Assembly: GCA_963969595.1 (NCBI GenBank) | Contig: OZ018418.1 | Location: 1,865,001-1,929,000, forward strand | From: Neckera pumila | Taxonomy: Eukaryota; Streptophyta; Bryopsida; Hypnales; Neckeraceae | Direction: 5' to 3' | DNA: 64,000 bases | Shown here: in pieces, positions 24,199-37,500 of the stretch | How positions within the stretch are numbered: the stretch's first letter is position 1 | How the letters are laid out: the number at the start of each line of letters is the position of its first letter | The notes under the pieces: generated by a model | Databases searched by the model: none | Told to the model about the DNA's origin: nothing | Seen by the model: the letters and a program-made list of their open reading frames with translations, nothing else | Position numbers and translations under genes: made by a program

Positions 24199-24609
24199 CT
24201 ACAGAGGGTGCATCGGTGGTGGCGGCATCCATTGGCCGGTGGGCATCCACTGCCAATTGCCACAATACGCAGGCGCTTCTTGCAAACGTGGTGCAGGCGG
24301 ATTGCCACCATACCCAAGCACTTCCATCCCACGTTGTGTAGTCGGAGAACGTGGTCTGTGAATCTTAATTGGGGATCGCGTTGGCAGCTCCAATCTCTTG
24401 CGCTTCGTCCTTTTGTCGATTAAGTTCTCCTCAGCATCCAAGTCGTTGTCCTCTGAGTCAAAGACTTGCCTCCCAATAGCAGTATCTGCACAAACGGGAG
24501 AGAGTATTTTGAGAAGCTCCCTAAAATTGGGAGAGAGTATTTTTATGTGTGGCATCCTGTACGTAGCAAGAAGCAGCAAGTAAAACCCTAATCGACTCTC
24601 CTTCTCCAT
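24199..24609 (-). pseudogene. CACTA second gene, upstream exon (Pro-rich)
   Basis: 136 codons with an acidic middle (SEDNDLDAEEN), a basic run (KRTKRKRLEL, nuclear-localisation-like) and a Pro/Trp/Met-rich end. It lies 5' of the Transposase_24-like exon on the same strand. No domain is recognised. Splice borders are uncertain. Confidence 0.4.
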
Positions 24610-24790
24610 CCGATTGCGCTATTCACTATGACACAGCACCAACTTCAATGCGGGATGCTGATCCACGAAGCAAATCAAATTATATCCTTCACACCTTGGA
24701 CAGAGCGGAATTTCCAAAGGTATACTATCCACTACAATGATGCTCCAAAACCCTAGTGAGCGTACAAGGAGGCCCACACCTTGAAAAGAC

Positions 24791-25786
24791 TCAATTACCT
24801 GCAGCCAGGACCTCCAAAGCCGCGTTCTCCTGAACATGTGCACACACTATTGCTAGACTCATCATACCTGCGGCAATGCCTTCATCATCGGTTTTTGTCT
24901 CATCGGAGGAAGAAGCCGCATCTACACTCATTTTGCCCCTCCTTCGCACGTGTGCGCTCTTGCGTCGTCCGTTCCCGTCCCCCTTCACTGGCCTACTGGG
25001 CTGACTCTGTTTCTGCACTCGGCTGTTTTTTCTTGCAATTTTGCCCCCTCCCTGATCGGCACCTTTCTCCAACACCTTCTTCTGAGGATTCAGATCCTTT
25101 GTCCTGCAAACATGAAGTCACAGCTTGAAGGACTTGAACGGCAAACAATGGGGTAGGACACAGAGAATGCAAGAGTGCGCGCGTCGCTGGAGGTCGACTA
25201 ACATCAGAAGCTACATTGCAGGCCATAGATAAGTTCTAGGGTTCTGCCGGCATTTGGGAGCCTCCGTACGCCGCCCAAATGCCGTGTAGTGTATGCAACG
25301 TGGCGTTCTCCAACATAACGCCCCCAAATTTAACTAACTGACTGCCCCTGGACTCATGTACGACTACAACATGACTACACCGCTACTGGAACAACAACTG
25401 AAGTCATATATTAGTAGTACATGTAACTGGCACTCTACTGTAGAATGACTGGACTCGATTTCCGAGAGAAATTAATGTGGCCTTTAAACAAGCAACCAGA
25501 CCAACGGACACCAATTCCACAAAAACTCGTTTGCATGGACAATGAAAGGCACAAGACTGACATCTTCTGTATGGCCTCCTCCATAGGCTGCACTTTCCGC
25601 CTCAACAGCGCTACGCGCTTGTCTCTTTGTAATTTGTACACACAGTTGCCCTCGTCTCCTATTCCCGCGTTCTCTTGCTCCATAGCTTGAGATTGGAAGG
25701 CTGGCAATTGCCCCGTTGCACTCGGGCAGCGGTGTAAAGGACTTCAAGTCGAAAGAGAACGGGTCCGTCAGGGAACACATAGGCAC
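24791..25786 (-). pseudogene. CACTA second gene, possible N-terminal exons
   Basis: Two minus-strand stretches look coding. The first, about 25700-25560, is a charged helical segment (KLQRDKRVALLRRKVQPMEE). The second, about 25010-24870, is a basic-then-acidic segment (GRRKSAHVRRRGKMS, then SSSDETKTDDEG). They are separated by noncoding sequence with GACTACA/TGACTGC-type motifs. This would place the 5' end of the minus-strand gene near 25786, divergent from tnp2. Confidence 0.35.
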
Positions 25787-26099
25787 GCTTTCATGCTATC
25801 TCGCTGCAGTCATCGGTGTCCAGTGCGAGGAACACAACTTAGGTAGTTGCGGAAGAGGTGAATTGGAGGAGGCTTCCAACAATCGTGCGTAGGGTGCATG
25901 CAGGAGGAGCCGGGGTGGTGCTGTATTCCTTAACCGCAGCCTTTCCAGCACCGTGGAGGGAGTTCTGTGTGAGGGAGGGAAGAGGAAGGTGACGGCATCG
26001 CTCTTCCGTGTTCTTAGAGCGACAGCGGCACTTAATCTCCACCTGGTACGGTAATAAATGTGCACTCCATTCGCTAATTGTGTTGTGGACGTCAATCAA

Positions 26100-26870
26100 G
26101 AGAGCAATGCACGTCCTCTAAGTCGGTGACATTTTAGTGGAATGGCCATTAAGGGAGGTGGAATGGGATCCTATCATTGCTGATTGTGTCCTTCATTCAC
26201 CCATGCTTTCGAGAAGTGTTGTCCATCCTGAAGCGCTCATGCCTGTTGAGGACTAATTCAACAAGTTTGCAAACACGTAATTCTATAATAGAGCATGGTG
26301 GTTGGCATGATGATTCGACAGTCTTAATCTAAATTACTGTGCTTTCAAATGTTCTCCTGTCTTCCTGTGCATACCATGCTGGGGTTCGTTGTGCCTGTGC
26401 CACATTGTCGTTTGTCATTCTCCTTGTATTAACGAAGGGGCCGTTCTGTACATGGTAAATTAAGGTGGCAGAGTAATTACGTATATCCTAAATCCAAAAC
26501 GTTAGTAAACGACTCTTTCTTAACTCGCTACAGTCATTCTGTAGTTGTATGCAGTAGATACTCAATGGACCTTGGTACTCGGAAGTCATTTCTTAGTTGC
26601 AGTCAGTTGACTGTGATTTCAGTGCAGTCATTTTTTAGTTGCAATCAGTAGGCAATGAGTCTAGCGCAGGGATTTTGTAGTCTCTTCTCATAAATGTGAT
26701 AGTGTCTTACAGCGGTCCCCCCGAAATGTATTCGGCGGACCTTGAATCCTGTACTTCATGTGAGTATATCCCAAATTTGCGGAATTGACAATTGGGATCG
26801 GGCATCCTCGTGCAGTGATTGAAGTCTACAACTCCTTGCAAAGATGCTACCAGGATGCTTGCCCCTTTAA
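26100..26870. promoter_or_regulatory. Intergenic region between the divergent CACTA genes
   Basis: No coding region is supported. It holds several CACTA-type motifs, such as AGTCATTTCTTAGTTGCAGT near 26583 and CAGTCATTTTTTAGTTGCAA near 26623, as well as ACAGTCATTCTGTAGTTG near 26531. By position it would contain the promoters of tnp2 and of the minus-strand gene. Confidence 0.5.
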
Positions 26871-29302
26871 AATCCGCAAAGGCAACGTCTCCGAGATGAC
26901 AGATTGTGGATTTGCAAGAGGAAGAGAGCTCGTCAACTGAATGCTTCCAAACTCCATTGCCCATGCACGGAGTGCCAAGGTCAACGAAGACTTCTAATCA
27001 GAAACGTGCGGGAACACCTCCTGCGAAATGGGCGGCACCCACACTTCAGGGTGTGGAGAGGGCCTGGCACTCGAGACTTGTCGGACGATGAGTGGGAGGA
27101 CGAATTTTGGGGCCCTGGTGAAAACCGTACCATAGGTGTGGACGCCCAAGTGGATACTCGAGGGATCCTGGAGAATGCATTCACTCAGGAAGATGGGACA
27201 AATGATATTGAGGATAGAGTTCTGGAAGAAGTGGCAGAGGCTTTTTGGACCGCTGATTCAGTGCAAAGTGACTGCAGTATGGGGTCACATCATGACCTGC
27301 CAGAGGATGACAAAGTTCCTCGTGATGGGGAGCCTATTGGTCAAACCGGGGAAGCAGAATGGGAGGACCGAGAGTTTCATCCTCGTCAATTGGAGGAGGC
27401 AATTCAAGACCTTTATAGTGGCGCCAAGTGCACGAAGCTGGCAGTCACTATTTTGCTAATGAACTTGTGCACAATGCATGGAGTGAGTAATACTTTTGCA
27501 GATGAGTTGTTCAGTATCCTGCATGGTCACCTGTTGCCTAATCGGAATTGTTTGCCGAAGAACTACCATGCGGCTCGGTCGTTGACATAGTCATTGGGAC
27601 TCACATACATCAGCATTCACGCGTGTGAGAAAGGTTGCATTCTTTTTAGAGGCTTACAAGCAGATGCAATGTGCTGCCCTCAATGTGACAGGCCCAGGTA
27701 TAGAGATGAGGCAAGGAAGATGTTACCCGTCAAGGTTTTGGGGCACTTCCCCATCATACCAAGACTGCAGAGAATGTTCAGGAGCCCAACCATTTCGAAA
27801 CTAATGCTGTGGCATTCAGAGAATAGGAGCGATCAAGAAGGTGGGGATAGTTTGGTCCGACATCCCTGTGACTCAAAGGCATGGCGGCATTTTCACAAGA
27901 ACATTGACCCAACTTTCGGAAACGACCCCAGAAATGTCCATTTTGCCCTCGCTGCAAATGGGATCAATCCATATAAGTAAAATCGGTCCAACTGGTCTAC
28001 TTGGCCGGTATTGCTGCTGAATTATAATTTACCACCTTGGTTGAGCACCAAGAAGTTTTTCATCATGTTGTCCTTATTGATCCCAGGGAGGCAGTCTGTC
28101 ACTTGTGAAAATTTTGATGTGTTCTTAGAGCTACTCGTGGAAGAATTATTGCAGCTATGGGAAGGTGTTTTGGGTTATGACATCGCAAAGGAGGGAAGTG
28201 TAAGAGTTTTCACTTTGTGGGCCATGCTTCTATGGACAATTCACGATTTTCCCGGTTATGGGGTGGTGGGTGGATTTTCCCATCAGGGATTTGCAGCTTG
28301 TCTCTGGTGCGGATCAAACTTGGGTAGAGAACACTCTGTAGAGCTAGGGAAGCAGAAATTTGGTGGGACAAGGCGGTGGTTGCCATTAGAACACAATTAC
28401 AGGTCAACTCACATGAAAGACTTATTTGATGGCTGCATGGAGAATCGATCCAGACCTTCGCCCATGTCTGTCGAAGACCAGTTGCAGCATGCAGACGACT
28501 ATGAGGCCTGGAAAGCAGCAGTGAATCGAGAACCTGGATTGAGGGACCCATCTAAAGTACACGGTGTCAAACGATTGAGCATCCTGTATAGATTGCCTTA
28601 CTGGAAGGTAATGACGACTTATAGCATATGTCATGGGTGTCAAATGAATATGTGAGCCCATGGTTGAGTTATTCTTGTATGATATGCACATACAAGGTAT
28701 TGCAGTTTACTGGTCCAAGGGCCTACTCTGCAACCCGTCAAACTGTTGTTATATCCAGTGTCTAAACCCACAATTTATAACGCCTTCTTACTTGAGGCCC
28801 TCAGATTCTAATTTGTAGATGGGGGACTGAAGGTACTAGTAACGCACTGACGGACCGATGTAACTCAGTTGTGAAAGGGTGAGTCACGGCGGAGACGTGA
28901 CTCATTCCCAACTGTAACTCGATTGGAAGTAGTCATTTCTCAGTTGTGGTCAAGTGATACAATGAATTTACAGTGATTCATTGGTTCAAGAGAGAAACAA
29001 TTTTGATTTTAATCCTTGTAGTGCCTCCTCTGTGCATGCAGAAATTGCTTATTCGTTACACTCTGGATGTCATACATTGCGAAATGAACTTGGCTAAGAA
29101 CTTTTTGAAAACCATTACTGGGAAGAAAGACACAGTCAAAGTCAAGCGTGACTTACAAAGGCGGAATATACAACCGCACTTGTGGCTCACTCCGCATCCA
29201 AGGAATCCAACAAGAATGGTGAAACCTGCAGCACCATATGTATTGAAGGATGCAGAGAAGGCCATATTCGTTAAAATGAGAGAATATAGCGTCTCATTTT
29301 AA
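26871..29302 (+). pseudogene. tnp2: CACTA tnp2 transposase, 5' part
   Basis: The frame is open from 26871 with no clear ATG seen. The N-terminus has the Transpos_assoc pattern (HCPCTECQGQRR ... REHLLRNG). The Transposase_21/tnp2 core follows: IHACEKGC, CPQCDRPRY, LGHFPIIPRLQRMF, WHSENR, HPCDSKAWRHF, then WPVLLLNYNLPPW, LSLLIPG, WTIHDFPGYG, CLWCG. Lesions are TAG at 27588-27590 and TAA at 27978-27980. A GT-AG intron at 28608-29041 joins LPYWK to LLIRYTLDVIHCEMN, the usual RHNLDVMH motif. The coding ends abruptly after VLKDAEKAIFVKMREYS where element B is inserted. The product would be the nuclear DDE-type transposase that mobilises the CACTA element. Confidence 0.93.
28608..29041 (+). other. 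Intron in CACTA tnp2
   Basis: The donor AAG|GTAATG is at 28608 and the acceptor GCAG is at 29041. Removing it joins LPYWK to KLLIRYTLDVIH in the right order for a tnp2 protein. It contains CACTA-type repeats (AGTCATTTCTCAGTTGTGG near 28932). Confidence 0.8.
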
Positions 29303-30084
29303 TTATGAGCCTAAATTTAGTATGAAAAAGGGTTCATTAATTTGAGATACTTCAATAAATTGAGACTGTAATATGCCAAAGCAACTACAACTTTTTGTAC
29401 AAAAAAAAGTTGCACCAATCCATGTCACTTTGCACACTACACAATTCATATCTTATATTTGTATATTTTTCCATTATAAAGATCACGTACTTTTTAGGGT
29501 CTCTTTGGATAAATTCGCTTTCCACCATTTGTGGGAAAGATATTAAAAGGATCTCAATGACATTTGAACAAAGATTGTTGATAACATACAATAATTAACA
29601 ATTTTAAGACTGTTTGTACAATATTTTGCACAAGCACAGGAATCAGAATTCATAATTAGTCTTCATAAATCACAGTCACCTTCAGAAAGAAACAAACATG
29701 AACAATAGAAATGAAATTGATACGTAAAAAAAGGCACAATATAATATTGCAAATAACAATACAAATTTATTATATTATGAAAAATGTAGAATATACAATA
29801 TAGTAATAACTAAAAAAGATTGAGCACCCCAAACTAAAGTTAACCCGAAGCAAAATCTATGTAAATATGACCTTCCAATCTAATTCATTTTAATTATTTT
29901 TTTATCTTTTTTTTTGGCATAGTTATCATAAAGAAATCACCTAGCAACTTATAACACTTCTTCCAAATTTTTTTTTGTTCTAAATTTTTCTCTTTTTATA
30001 TTTATTCTTTAATTGGTTATTTAAAAACTAAAATACAAACTCCTAAAATGGCATCCTATGCCCAAAACCTATTCATCCCTGCGC
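29303..30084. other. AT-rich left margin of element B
   Basis: No gene is seen. The DUF7869 gene ends at its right border, so its 3' untranslated region and terminator should lie here. Short overlapping frames at 29385-29598 are not supported. Confidence 0.5.
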
Positions 30085-32938
30085 CTAAGAAGGATTGCTT
30101 CCTTCAGCAATGGCATTGGCGTCCACGGACTCTTTGATGATGCAGATTTGAGTTTTCGGGATTTTGATGCGAGGGTCTGCAGTAGCCGCCTTCACACGGG
30201 GCTTCCAAGCCGTCATTAGGGTATCCGTATGATTCCAGCTTGTGGAGACGTTCTTGTCTTCACACCATAAATTCCCTTGTTTTGTGTCCCATCCAAGATA
30301 TGTATTGTCATCAATGTGCTCAAATGAAGCAGGCGTCCAGTATTGCAAGTGAATGTAATTGACATGCCCCGGGTCTAGACTAGGGTTTGTTAATGCCCTT
30401 GCAAGCCAAAAAGGACGAAGGTCACCATCGGCAGGACGTACTGCAACAAAGTAATCGGCATATACATCACGGGCTACACAAAATGAAGAACGAGGACAGT
30501 CACGCCTTTTCCCAACAAAAGGTGCATCCTCTGCAAACTCTTCACGCATATTGCCATCATCTTGGTATTGGTCTTCTTCTTCTCTTGCGACTATTGAATT
30601 CGGCCAAAATCCATCTCGCAATATATCACGATCCACAAGTGGTTCTTGCAAAGCATTTCTCACACCTTCCCAGTACTTCATCACTGCCGCATTTCTCCTC
30701 TGGAATTCCCCAGACAAGTCTTGATTAGCCATTGCACCCCACAAAGCAATATACCCGTCTAACCCCTTACAAACCTCATCGAAGCAACGCATTGGTTGCG
30801 GTGCAAAAGGTTTAGGACTACCTTTTGGCACTTTAGGTCTCCCATCAGATGTCTCCTTCCATAGGCGAATCCCTCCACCTTCTTTAGGCAACCAGTCAAC
30901 GTCCGTACAAAGAATTTTGTACTGCATCAAGGGCCATCCATTCGAATCTTTGTAGAACTTGAATTGCTGCGCTTGTGAATGGCCTTGTAGTGCATCATCG
31001 CCAGTATGCAAGAATCCTTCAACATATTTTTTGAAATCAGGGACCTCTTCAATTAGATGCGGAATTACAGATTGTGTTTCGCAATCCATGCAGGACTTCA
31101 TGAGCCTTGGAACTGTGAGGTAGTCATTTGTCTTCAACATGCTGCTCCAACGACCAAACAGAGCATCGATGTCCTTGTGAGTGTGCCCAACAAGAAGGAA
31201 ATTGATGTAGACTTCACGGAAAACGGTTCTGTATACAAGGAGAGAGCAAAATGCAAAAACCCATCGGTTTTTGTTGTCTCCAGCGGCATTATCGAGCTGT
31301 AGAATTAATGTTGGAGGAAGACATTGGGAATGCACCACTTCTTCAGAGCGAGGAGCCAGGGAGTCCACACAAATCTCCGAGCCTTCCAGCACAGCCTTTG
31401 ACAATCGATGAATCATATCTTTGACAGGAGGAAACAATTGACGTGATGAAAATTTCGGTTCAGACTCAAGATCTCGCAACAATTTTGCAATGGAGCCCAC
31501 TGTATGGTTGGAGTCCGTAGGAAAGATGTCTAAGCCGTAGTGTGCATACCTCACGTCTCCATGACCGTGAGCAATCATGCCAGTGATAGCAATGGGCAAC
31601 TTCATGAAAGAATCGGTGCCCTTGTTCTTGTGAGAATAATGGGGAGAAGCCATTTTTGAATGATCCATCTTGTCGTGGATTATAGTAAGAACCTTCTCCG
31701 GATACCTCTCAGACATCATACGATTTGCATAGTACAGCTCTCTGTGTGCCTCTTGACCAACGAGATGGACCTTTAACTTTGTAGTCCAAACTTCTTGCGC
31801 ACGGGAACGTGGAGTGCAAGCGGCCCTCAATTGCTTGAGTTTATCACATTGTGCACATCGAGCGAAATTGTCACCACGTGCTTTTGGAGCGTACTCTGGA
31901 AAAGAAGCTCGTCGGATGTTGCTCAACCCGCTCGTTGAAATTTGTCGCAATTGAAATGTGGAATTGACGTTGTTTATCTCTGGCAAATGCTCCTTCCATT
32001 GAAATGATGAAGGCAGGACCATGGATGGAACCTTATCTTTGGACTGAAGAGTCCTTGATTTGTGAGGCATCGGGTCTGCTTCCCTCTCAACAATAAGTCG
32101 AAGTGTGGCCGTCGCTTGTAATGTATGAGTCCGCGGCTTTTTCAAGCCAAGATTACCATGGTGCTCCGGCTTCTTATCGACTTTGGACATGGCCCTGTAC
32201 CTATAGTAGGTAGCCCGTGATATTCCATGAATTTTATACCAAGCAGTGGGACAAACTTCATGTTGGGACAAAGTAATCATATCCTTCCCATCATCGCCGA
32301 GGTGGGTTTGCTTGTACGCGTCAAGGAAACGCGATTTTCGTAATTTCACCCCGCCGTCGACATGAATGAGGGAACGAAGCGCTTGAATCTGACCACGTGG
32401 GAATGGCTGCAAATAGTTCTTCGGGCAACAATCCATAGTTGACACCTGAGTGATCGCTTGCGAGGTGAGGAGGGTTTCTTTTTTCGGAGGGTTAGCCGGT
32501 TCTATCCTCTGTCGAGCACTTTTATAAGAACAAATTCCAGCCCGAACATGCCGCGTAGATGCACTCATTGCCGACTTGTACAGAAATGTCTGATCATGGT
32601 CATACAAACTGACACCGTTGAGATACGTCCTTGAAATGGGCCAAGAATGCATTGACCACATTCCATTGCGACGGAACATCAGCTTCACAGAGGGATTCCG
32701 CAATTTGAATTGCGACCCGGTCATCTCCAAGCGGTTTCCCATCCATATCAATGACGAGGCCTGCATCGACGCTGTGGCAAATTCCTTTTGCCACTTCCAT
32801 TCCAGCTTCATTTGTGAGTGTCACGACCTTGGTATACCACAAAGCACGAGGGATGCCCTCGCATGGCGTGACACCCGGCGGCAAGGTTGGCACTGGGTTC
32901 GCAAACTCATTTGCGGAAATATTGTCCATTCTGTACAT
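30085..32938 (-). pseudogene. DUF7869-like protein, RNase-H-like transposase candidate
   Basis: The minus-strand start is probably the ATG at 32938 (MYRMDNISANE...). The frame shifts by one near 32600-32640, so the first ~60 codons of the long frame from 32811 are an out-of-frame reading. From there the frame is open for about 840 codons to TAG at 30085-30087. A Cys pair (CAQCDKL, about 31850) precedes an RNase-H-like core with three acidic sites. These are IIHDKMDH (about 31670), LILQLDNAAGDNKN (about 31290) and LLVGHTHKDIDALF (about 31180). This order matches DUF7869, a family I associate with transposon-like genes in plants and oomycetes. The C-terminal ~250 residues look like a separate domain. 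It is the best candidate for the mobility enzyme of element B; catalysis is inferred. Confidence 0.75.
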
Positions 32939-32999
32939 GGCATCAAACTATTAGTAAGCTATTAAAATTATAATGAACACTGTCCATGAGATGCAAGGA

Positions 33000-33795
33000 T
33001 TCAGTTCACAAGTTTATCTTCGACTCGAAGAAAATCCATTGAAATGATTTCTGCCGGTCTGACAAATTGATCGTACACTTGACAATAATCCAATCAAATG
33101 AGTCATTACAGTCAAAAAATCTTATCATTGACATAAACATAATCTAGTGGAAGGTCACCCTCCATCCTGACTAATTTATCTTCGACTCGAAGATAATCCA
33201 TTCTATTCTGAACATATTATATGAGACTCAAAAAATAAACTAATGGAACGGATCTCTCCGGTCCGGCTATTTTGTCATAGACTCAAAGTTAAAGTATAAT
33301 CTACAGTCGAGAGTATCCATCCTGGATTCAAAATAAAAACAATGGAATGACGAGAGTATCTTCGACTCGAAGATACTCCTGTGGAAGGACATCATACAGT
33401 CTAGAATTCATTATCGTTCGCTCGAAGATAATTCAGAGAATTGAAGGAGTCGTCACTGACAAACAAGTCAGATGGTGTGTTCCTATTTATCGTATCCTCG
33501 ACTCGAAGATAATTTGACATTTCTATAATGCTAGGAGGAATGTCATCGAATAATCCCCATAATAGTAGTTGAGATATGTTTATCTTCGAGTCGAAGATAA
33601 ACTACATTGCAAGTCTGACGTTACTATCCTCGCGCCGAGGATAATCTCTGCCAGATCATGAAATACTTACACTTTTGATACCTAAAGCATTAATTCGATT
33701 CAGCGAGTCCAGATTATCTTCGAGTCGAAGATAATAATTTCACTGTTTCAGTTTATCATTATCCTCGAATCGAAGATAAGCCCTTCTTCATGTCA
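33000..33795. repeat. Type-B palindrome cluster upstream of the DUF7869 gene
   Basis: At least nine palindromes of the TATCTTCGAGTCGAAGATA family lie here, near 33018, 33179, 33358, 33411, 33490, 33581, 33628, 33715 and 33760. Variants include TATCCTCGCGCCGAGGATA, in which both arms change together. Spacing is irregular (about 45-180 bp). There is no gene. This is the 5' flank of the minus-strand DUF7869 gene and could include its promoter. Confidence 0.88.
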
Positions 33796-34560
33796 TTGAG
33801 AGTGAAGACAACCTCCGCTTCCGGTATTTACGGCGTACATTTCGATAAGCTGATATCTATTTAGAAACAAGCGTTGCAATCGAGAATTTCACCCTCTCAA
33901 AAATCAGCCCTGAAGACAATCTGATCGAAACCAGGGACGTGGAATGGCTGAATGGAAGTACTGTCCTATGAAATCAGAGTACTTTCGGTCGCAAGTACTC
34001 GGCATGAAACAGAGGAAAATGAACAACAAGCAAAACAATGACCTTATGCGAATGAGTGCGAAACTGAGGACCGCTGATGATAGTGCTTTCGCACAAAATA
34101 ACTGAAATCGCGAAATACAAACTGAAAGTATGCGCCGGAGCGATGCTTGCAATGGCGATGGAAGAAGAGAATGAAGGAGGACTGCAATGAGGAAATGTGG
34201 GGCTTGCGGAGAGAGAGAGACGGTGTTGGCATGGCGGGAAAATAACGGTGGGAATTTTTGGATTTTGAACCGTTGAACACTTTTCGCTCATCGGGGGGAA
34301 GAACCTCCTCAGTTTTGGGGTGCGCTGACATTGGAAACCTCCATAAAAAGGTAAGCGGCAACGTTGACAATGTGCTTTTTCTTTAATATTAGAGCACCAT
34401 CCATTCCGCCGCTTTTCTGTAGACAAGGTGGAATTTGCTTTACACAAATCAGGGAGATAAATAGGGGGAATAATACTTTACAACAATTCCAACTGCCAAA
34501 TTCTCGAACACACTATCAGCTTCATTTATTGGCAATTTGGCTTCTTCTTTGATTTGACAT
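33796..34560. other. Region without a recognised gene
   Basis: Overlapping minus-strand frames (33904-34447) have no recognisable content. A possible TATA-like CATAAAAAGG is at 34341 on the plus strand. Nothing else can be supported. Confidence 0.3.
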
Positions 34561-37500
34561 TTGTCCAATTCATGAGTTGTTCATCCCACCTGCCTTCGAC
34601 CATTTTCGTTAGCTTTTTTCTTTTCTAACATTGGATTGCAGTTTGTGTTTGTGACAAGTGGCAGCACGAATTTGTCATCATGCCACTAATGTACATAGAA
34701 TGCTATTTTTTTAATTCAATATATTATATAGTGGGGGGAATCAACTTGTAGGGTTTAGGGTTTAGGGTTTGAAGGGTTTAGTTTTAGGGTTTAGGGTTCA
34801 GGGTTCAAGGTATTAGGTGTGGTATTCTACAATTCCTGATTTTACTAGAAGAAATAGATTCTAACTTAGTTGACTATTGCTTTTGGATTGTTCTTTTGTG
34901 TGGGGAATCAACTTATAGGGTCTAGGGTTTAGGGTTTGAAGGGTTTAGGGTTCAAGGTATTAGGTGTGGTATTCTACAATTCCAGATTACACTAGAAGAA
35001 GAAATACATTCTAATTTTGTTGACTATTGCTTTTGGGTTGTTCTTCTGTATATTCGCTAACTCGTTCTATAAAATCATATTGACATCTTCGAGATCTTGC
35101 AAGGTGCAAGGTTGCAATATTTCTTTTTAAAATCTTGTACGAAGGTGCCCATTTCTTTCTTGAATTTTCATATTCTCAAAGGCTCTTGGAATTGAATCTC
35201 ACATACAAGAGATTTTGTAGAGACAATCACACTAAAAATTAATATAGAGCAATTGTAATAATAGTAGATTTAGGAATGTTATAAATTCACTGGGGATGTT
35301 ATAAATTGAAACTCATATTTTATTGGTTTAAATTATTTTTCATTTGGCAAGCAAAAAGAGAGCTAAAATTTTTTTATAGTTTGATCACACGCATGATCAA
35401 GGATTATAATCTTTCAATTCTTAAATGATATTGTCCTTTTATTTTGCCTATGTGATTTCTAACATATCTCCTTAGAAGTACTATGGTTACACTTTAGAGA
35501 AATGTAATTCAACTTATCAAAATGTTGGCTGCTGGTTCAATTTATTGAAAAAATAAGAGAGCCTCAAAATAAGCGTTGGCATCATTGATATAGAACTAGT
35601 TTTTTTACGTTGACCTTCAAAATACAAAGTTTAGGAGCCAAAAAATTTTAGGAGTGCTTGCTTGGTACTAAAAGATCCTATGTAAAATAATAATAAGAAT
35701 CTTACAATATAGAAATATATAAATGCAAATGTTTATTTGAGAATTTTGATGCTATGCAAACTCTAGGTCTTCAATAATATGTTTTTAGAACTTTTGTTTC
35801 TCATTGGGTCCAAGCTAAAACAAGTTCTTATTTTACCTACTCAATTATTATTATTCATGCACACTACAATATAAAGATAACAAACTACAGTAAAACAAAT
35901 TAAAGATAAACCATGCACAATAGTTTTTGGAATTTTATCTCAAATGTTTTATAAACTGAAATAACTGTTGAAAATGCTTAGAAGAAATTTTAAAACAAAA
36001 CAAAACTCACAGACTTCAATGGATAAAGATACAATTCTAAGTTCTGGGTAAGAGTTTTCAGTGAACCCTAAACAACAGCTTTAACAAAAAATGATTTAAT
36101 TCCTAATAAATGTGCGAAATTTCATCCAATTCTAGTTTCAATTATTATATATCTTACTAAAATAGAAGTTTGTAAAATAAAAGGTAAAGTCTGTAAATTA
36201 ATGACTATTCTATACATTGGTATGATCATTGATCATTACAAAGCTCTAACTTAATAATATATGCAATAAAGCATTTTATGAAGTACCAAAATATCAACAA
36301 TTTAGAAATGATTTCAAGTAGAATCCAAAGAGATTGAGTACCCTAATAATCCAAGAAATGAAATTAAAATACTGAATTGAGTTCATACATCTAATACATA
36401 AAAGTAAAAATTTCTAAATCATTCCATTTTTACTAATATTAAGATGAAATTCATGAGAAAATTCACTAGAGAATATTTTTTGAATGTTTTCCATTGACCT
36501 TAATTTTTAATATGTCCAAAAAAAATAAAAAAATTGATTGTAGATTGTTTTTTATAAAATTTCCATCCTTGGAGTTGGCTTTCTTTTAGTTCAACTACAT
36601 ATTTCTTTATAAATTAGTTATTTTGGATCATTCTCCAGTTATGAGTAAATCGTTTTTCCATAAACATAAATTTGAAATTATTTTAAAATCTATAGTTTCA
36701 TATTTTTTACATTTTTATATACTTCATAAGATTTTATTTAATTCATGATTAGAAAGTCGATTGCAAAAGTTTTGAGGGCGTTCAATTTGTAGAAAGTTAG
36801 TAGAAATGTCAATTATGGCATATTCTAAATATTGGAAACTGCATTACATGCCATATATAATGGTATTTTGAATTAATTTGTAACCAATTTCATCCAAGTG
36901 TACGGCAGGACAAAAATGCAAATATTTATCTTCTGAATTTCATTCTAGAAAGGATAGGCTGGTCGAAGTTCTACAATATAAGTAAATTTCATTTATAAAG
37001 TGTGGAAACCTTAAAATCATTTTAAATTTAATTAATGAGATTGATGACATTCATGATGCTTTTTGTTTGAGGATAGTTAAGGAATCTGTACTGTAAAATG
37101 AAATCAGACATCTCTCATTTCAAATAAACTAAAACCTCTATCATGAAACTTAATGTTTATTATTTTTGAAAAATTACTAAAATACTAGGTGCAAATTGAT
37201 TATTACAACGTTACAACCCTTGTAATTGGCATTTTTCAATTCCACGACTACACTCATGGCACCAAAGTAGAAATTATAATAATTTTCCAATTTCGTGTAA
37301 TTACACTTTTTTTGATAGATTTTATAGTTCCAATAAATAATTAGAAGTAGCAAATGAAATGAACATTTGTAATTGACAAGCGCCTACAATTTGTGCTGGG
37401 AATCTAATAAAATTGTAAATATATAGATCTAATTACAATATTTTGTATATTTTGATGCAATGAGTGCCTTACTATAGTGCAAGTTTTTTCATTAGAAATT

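Noticed and set aside
34733..35060. A true chromosome end or telomere, from the TTTAGGG repeats
   Set aside because: The runs are short, degenerate and interstitial, and a similar block is found at the same place in element A.
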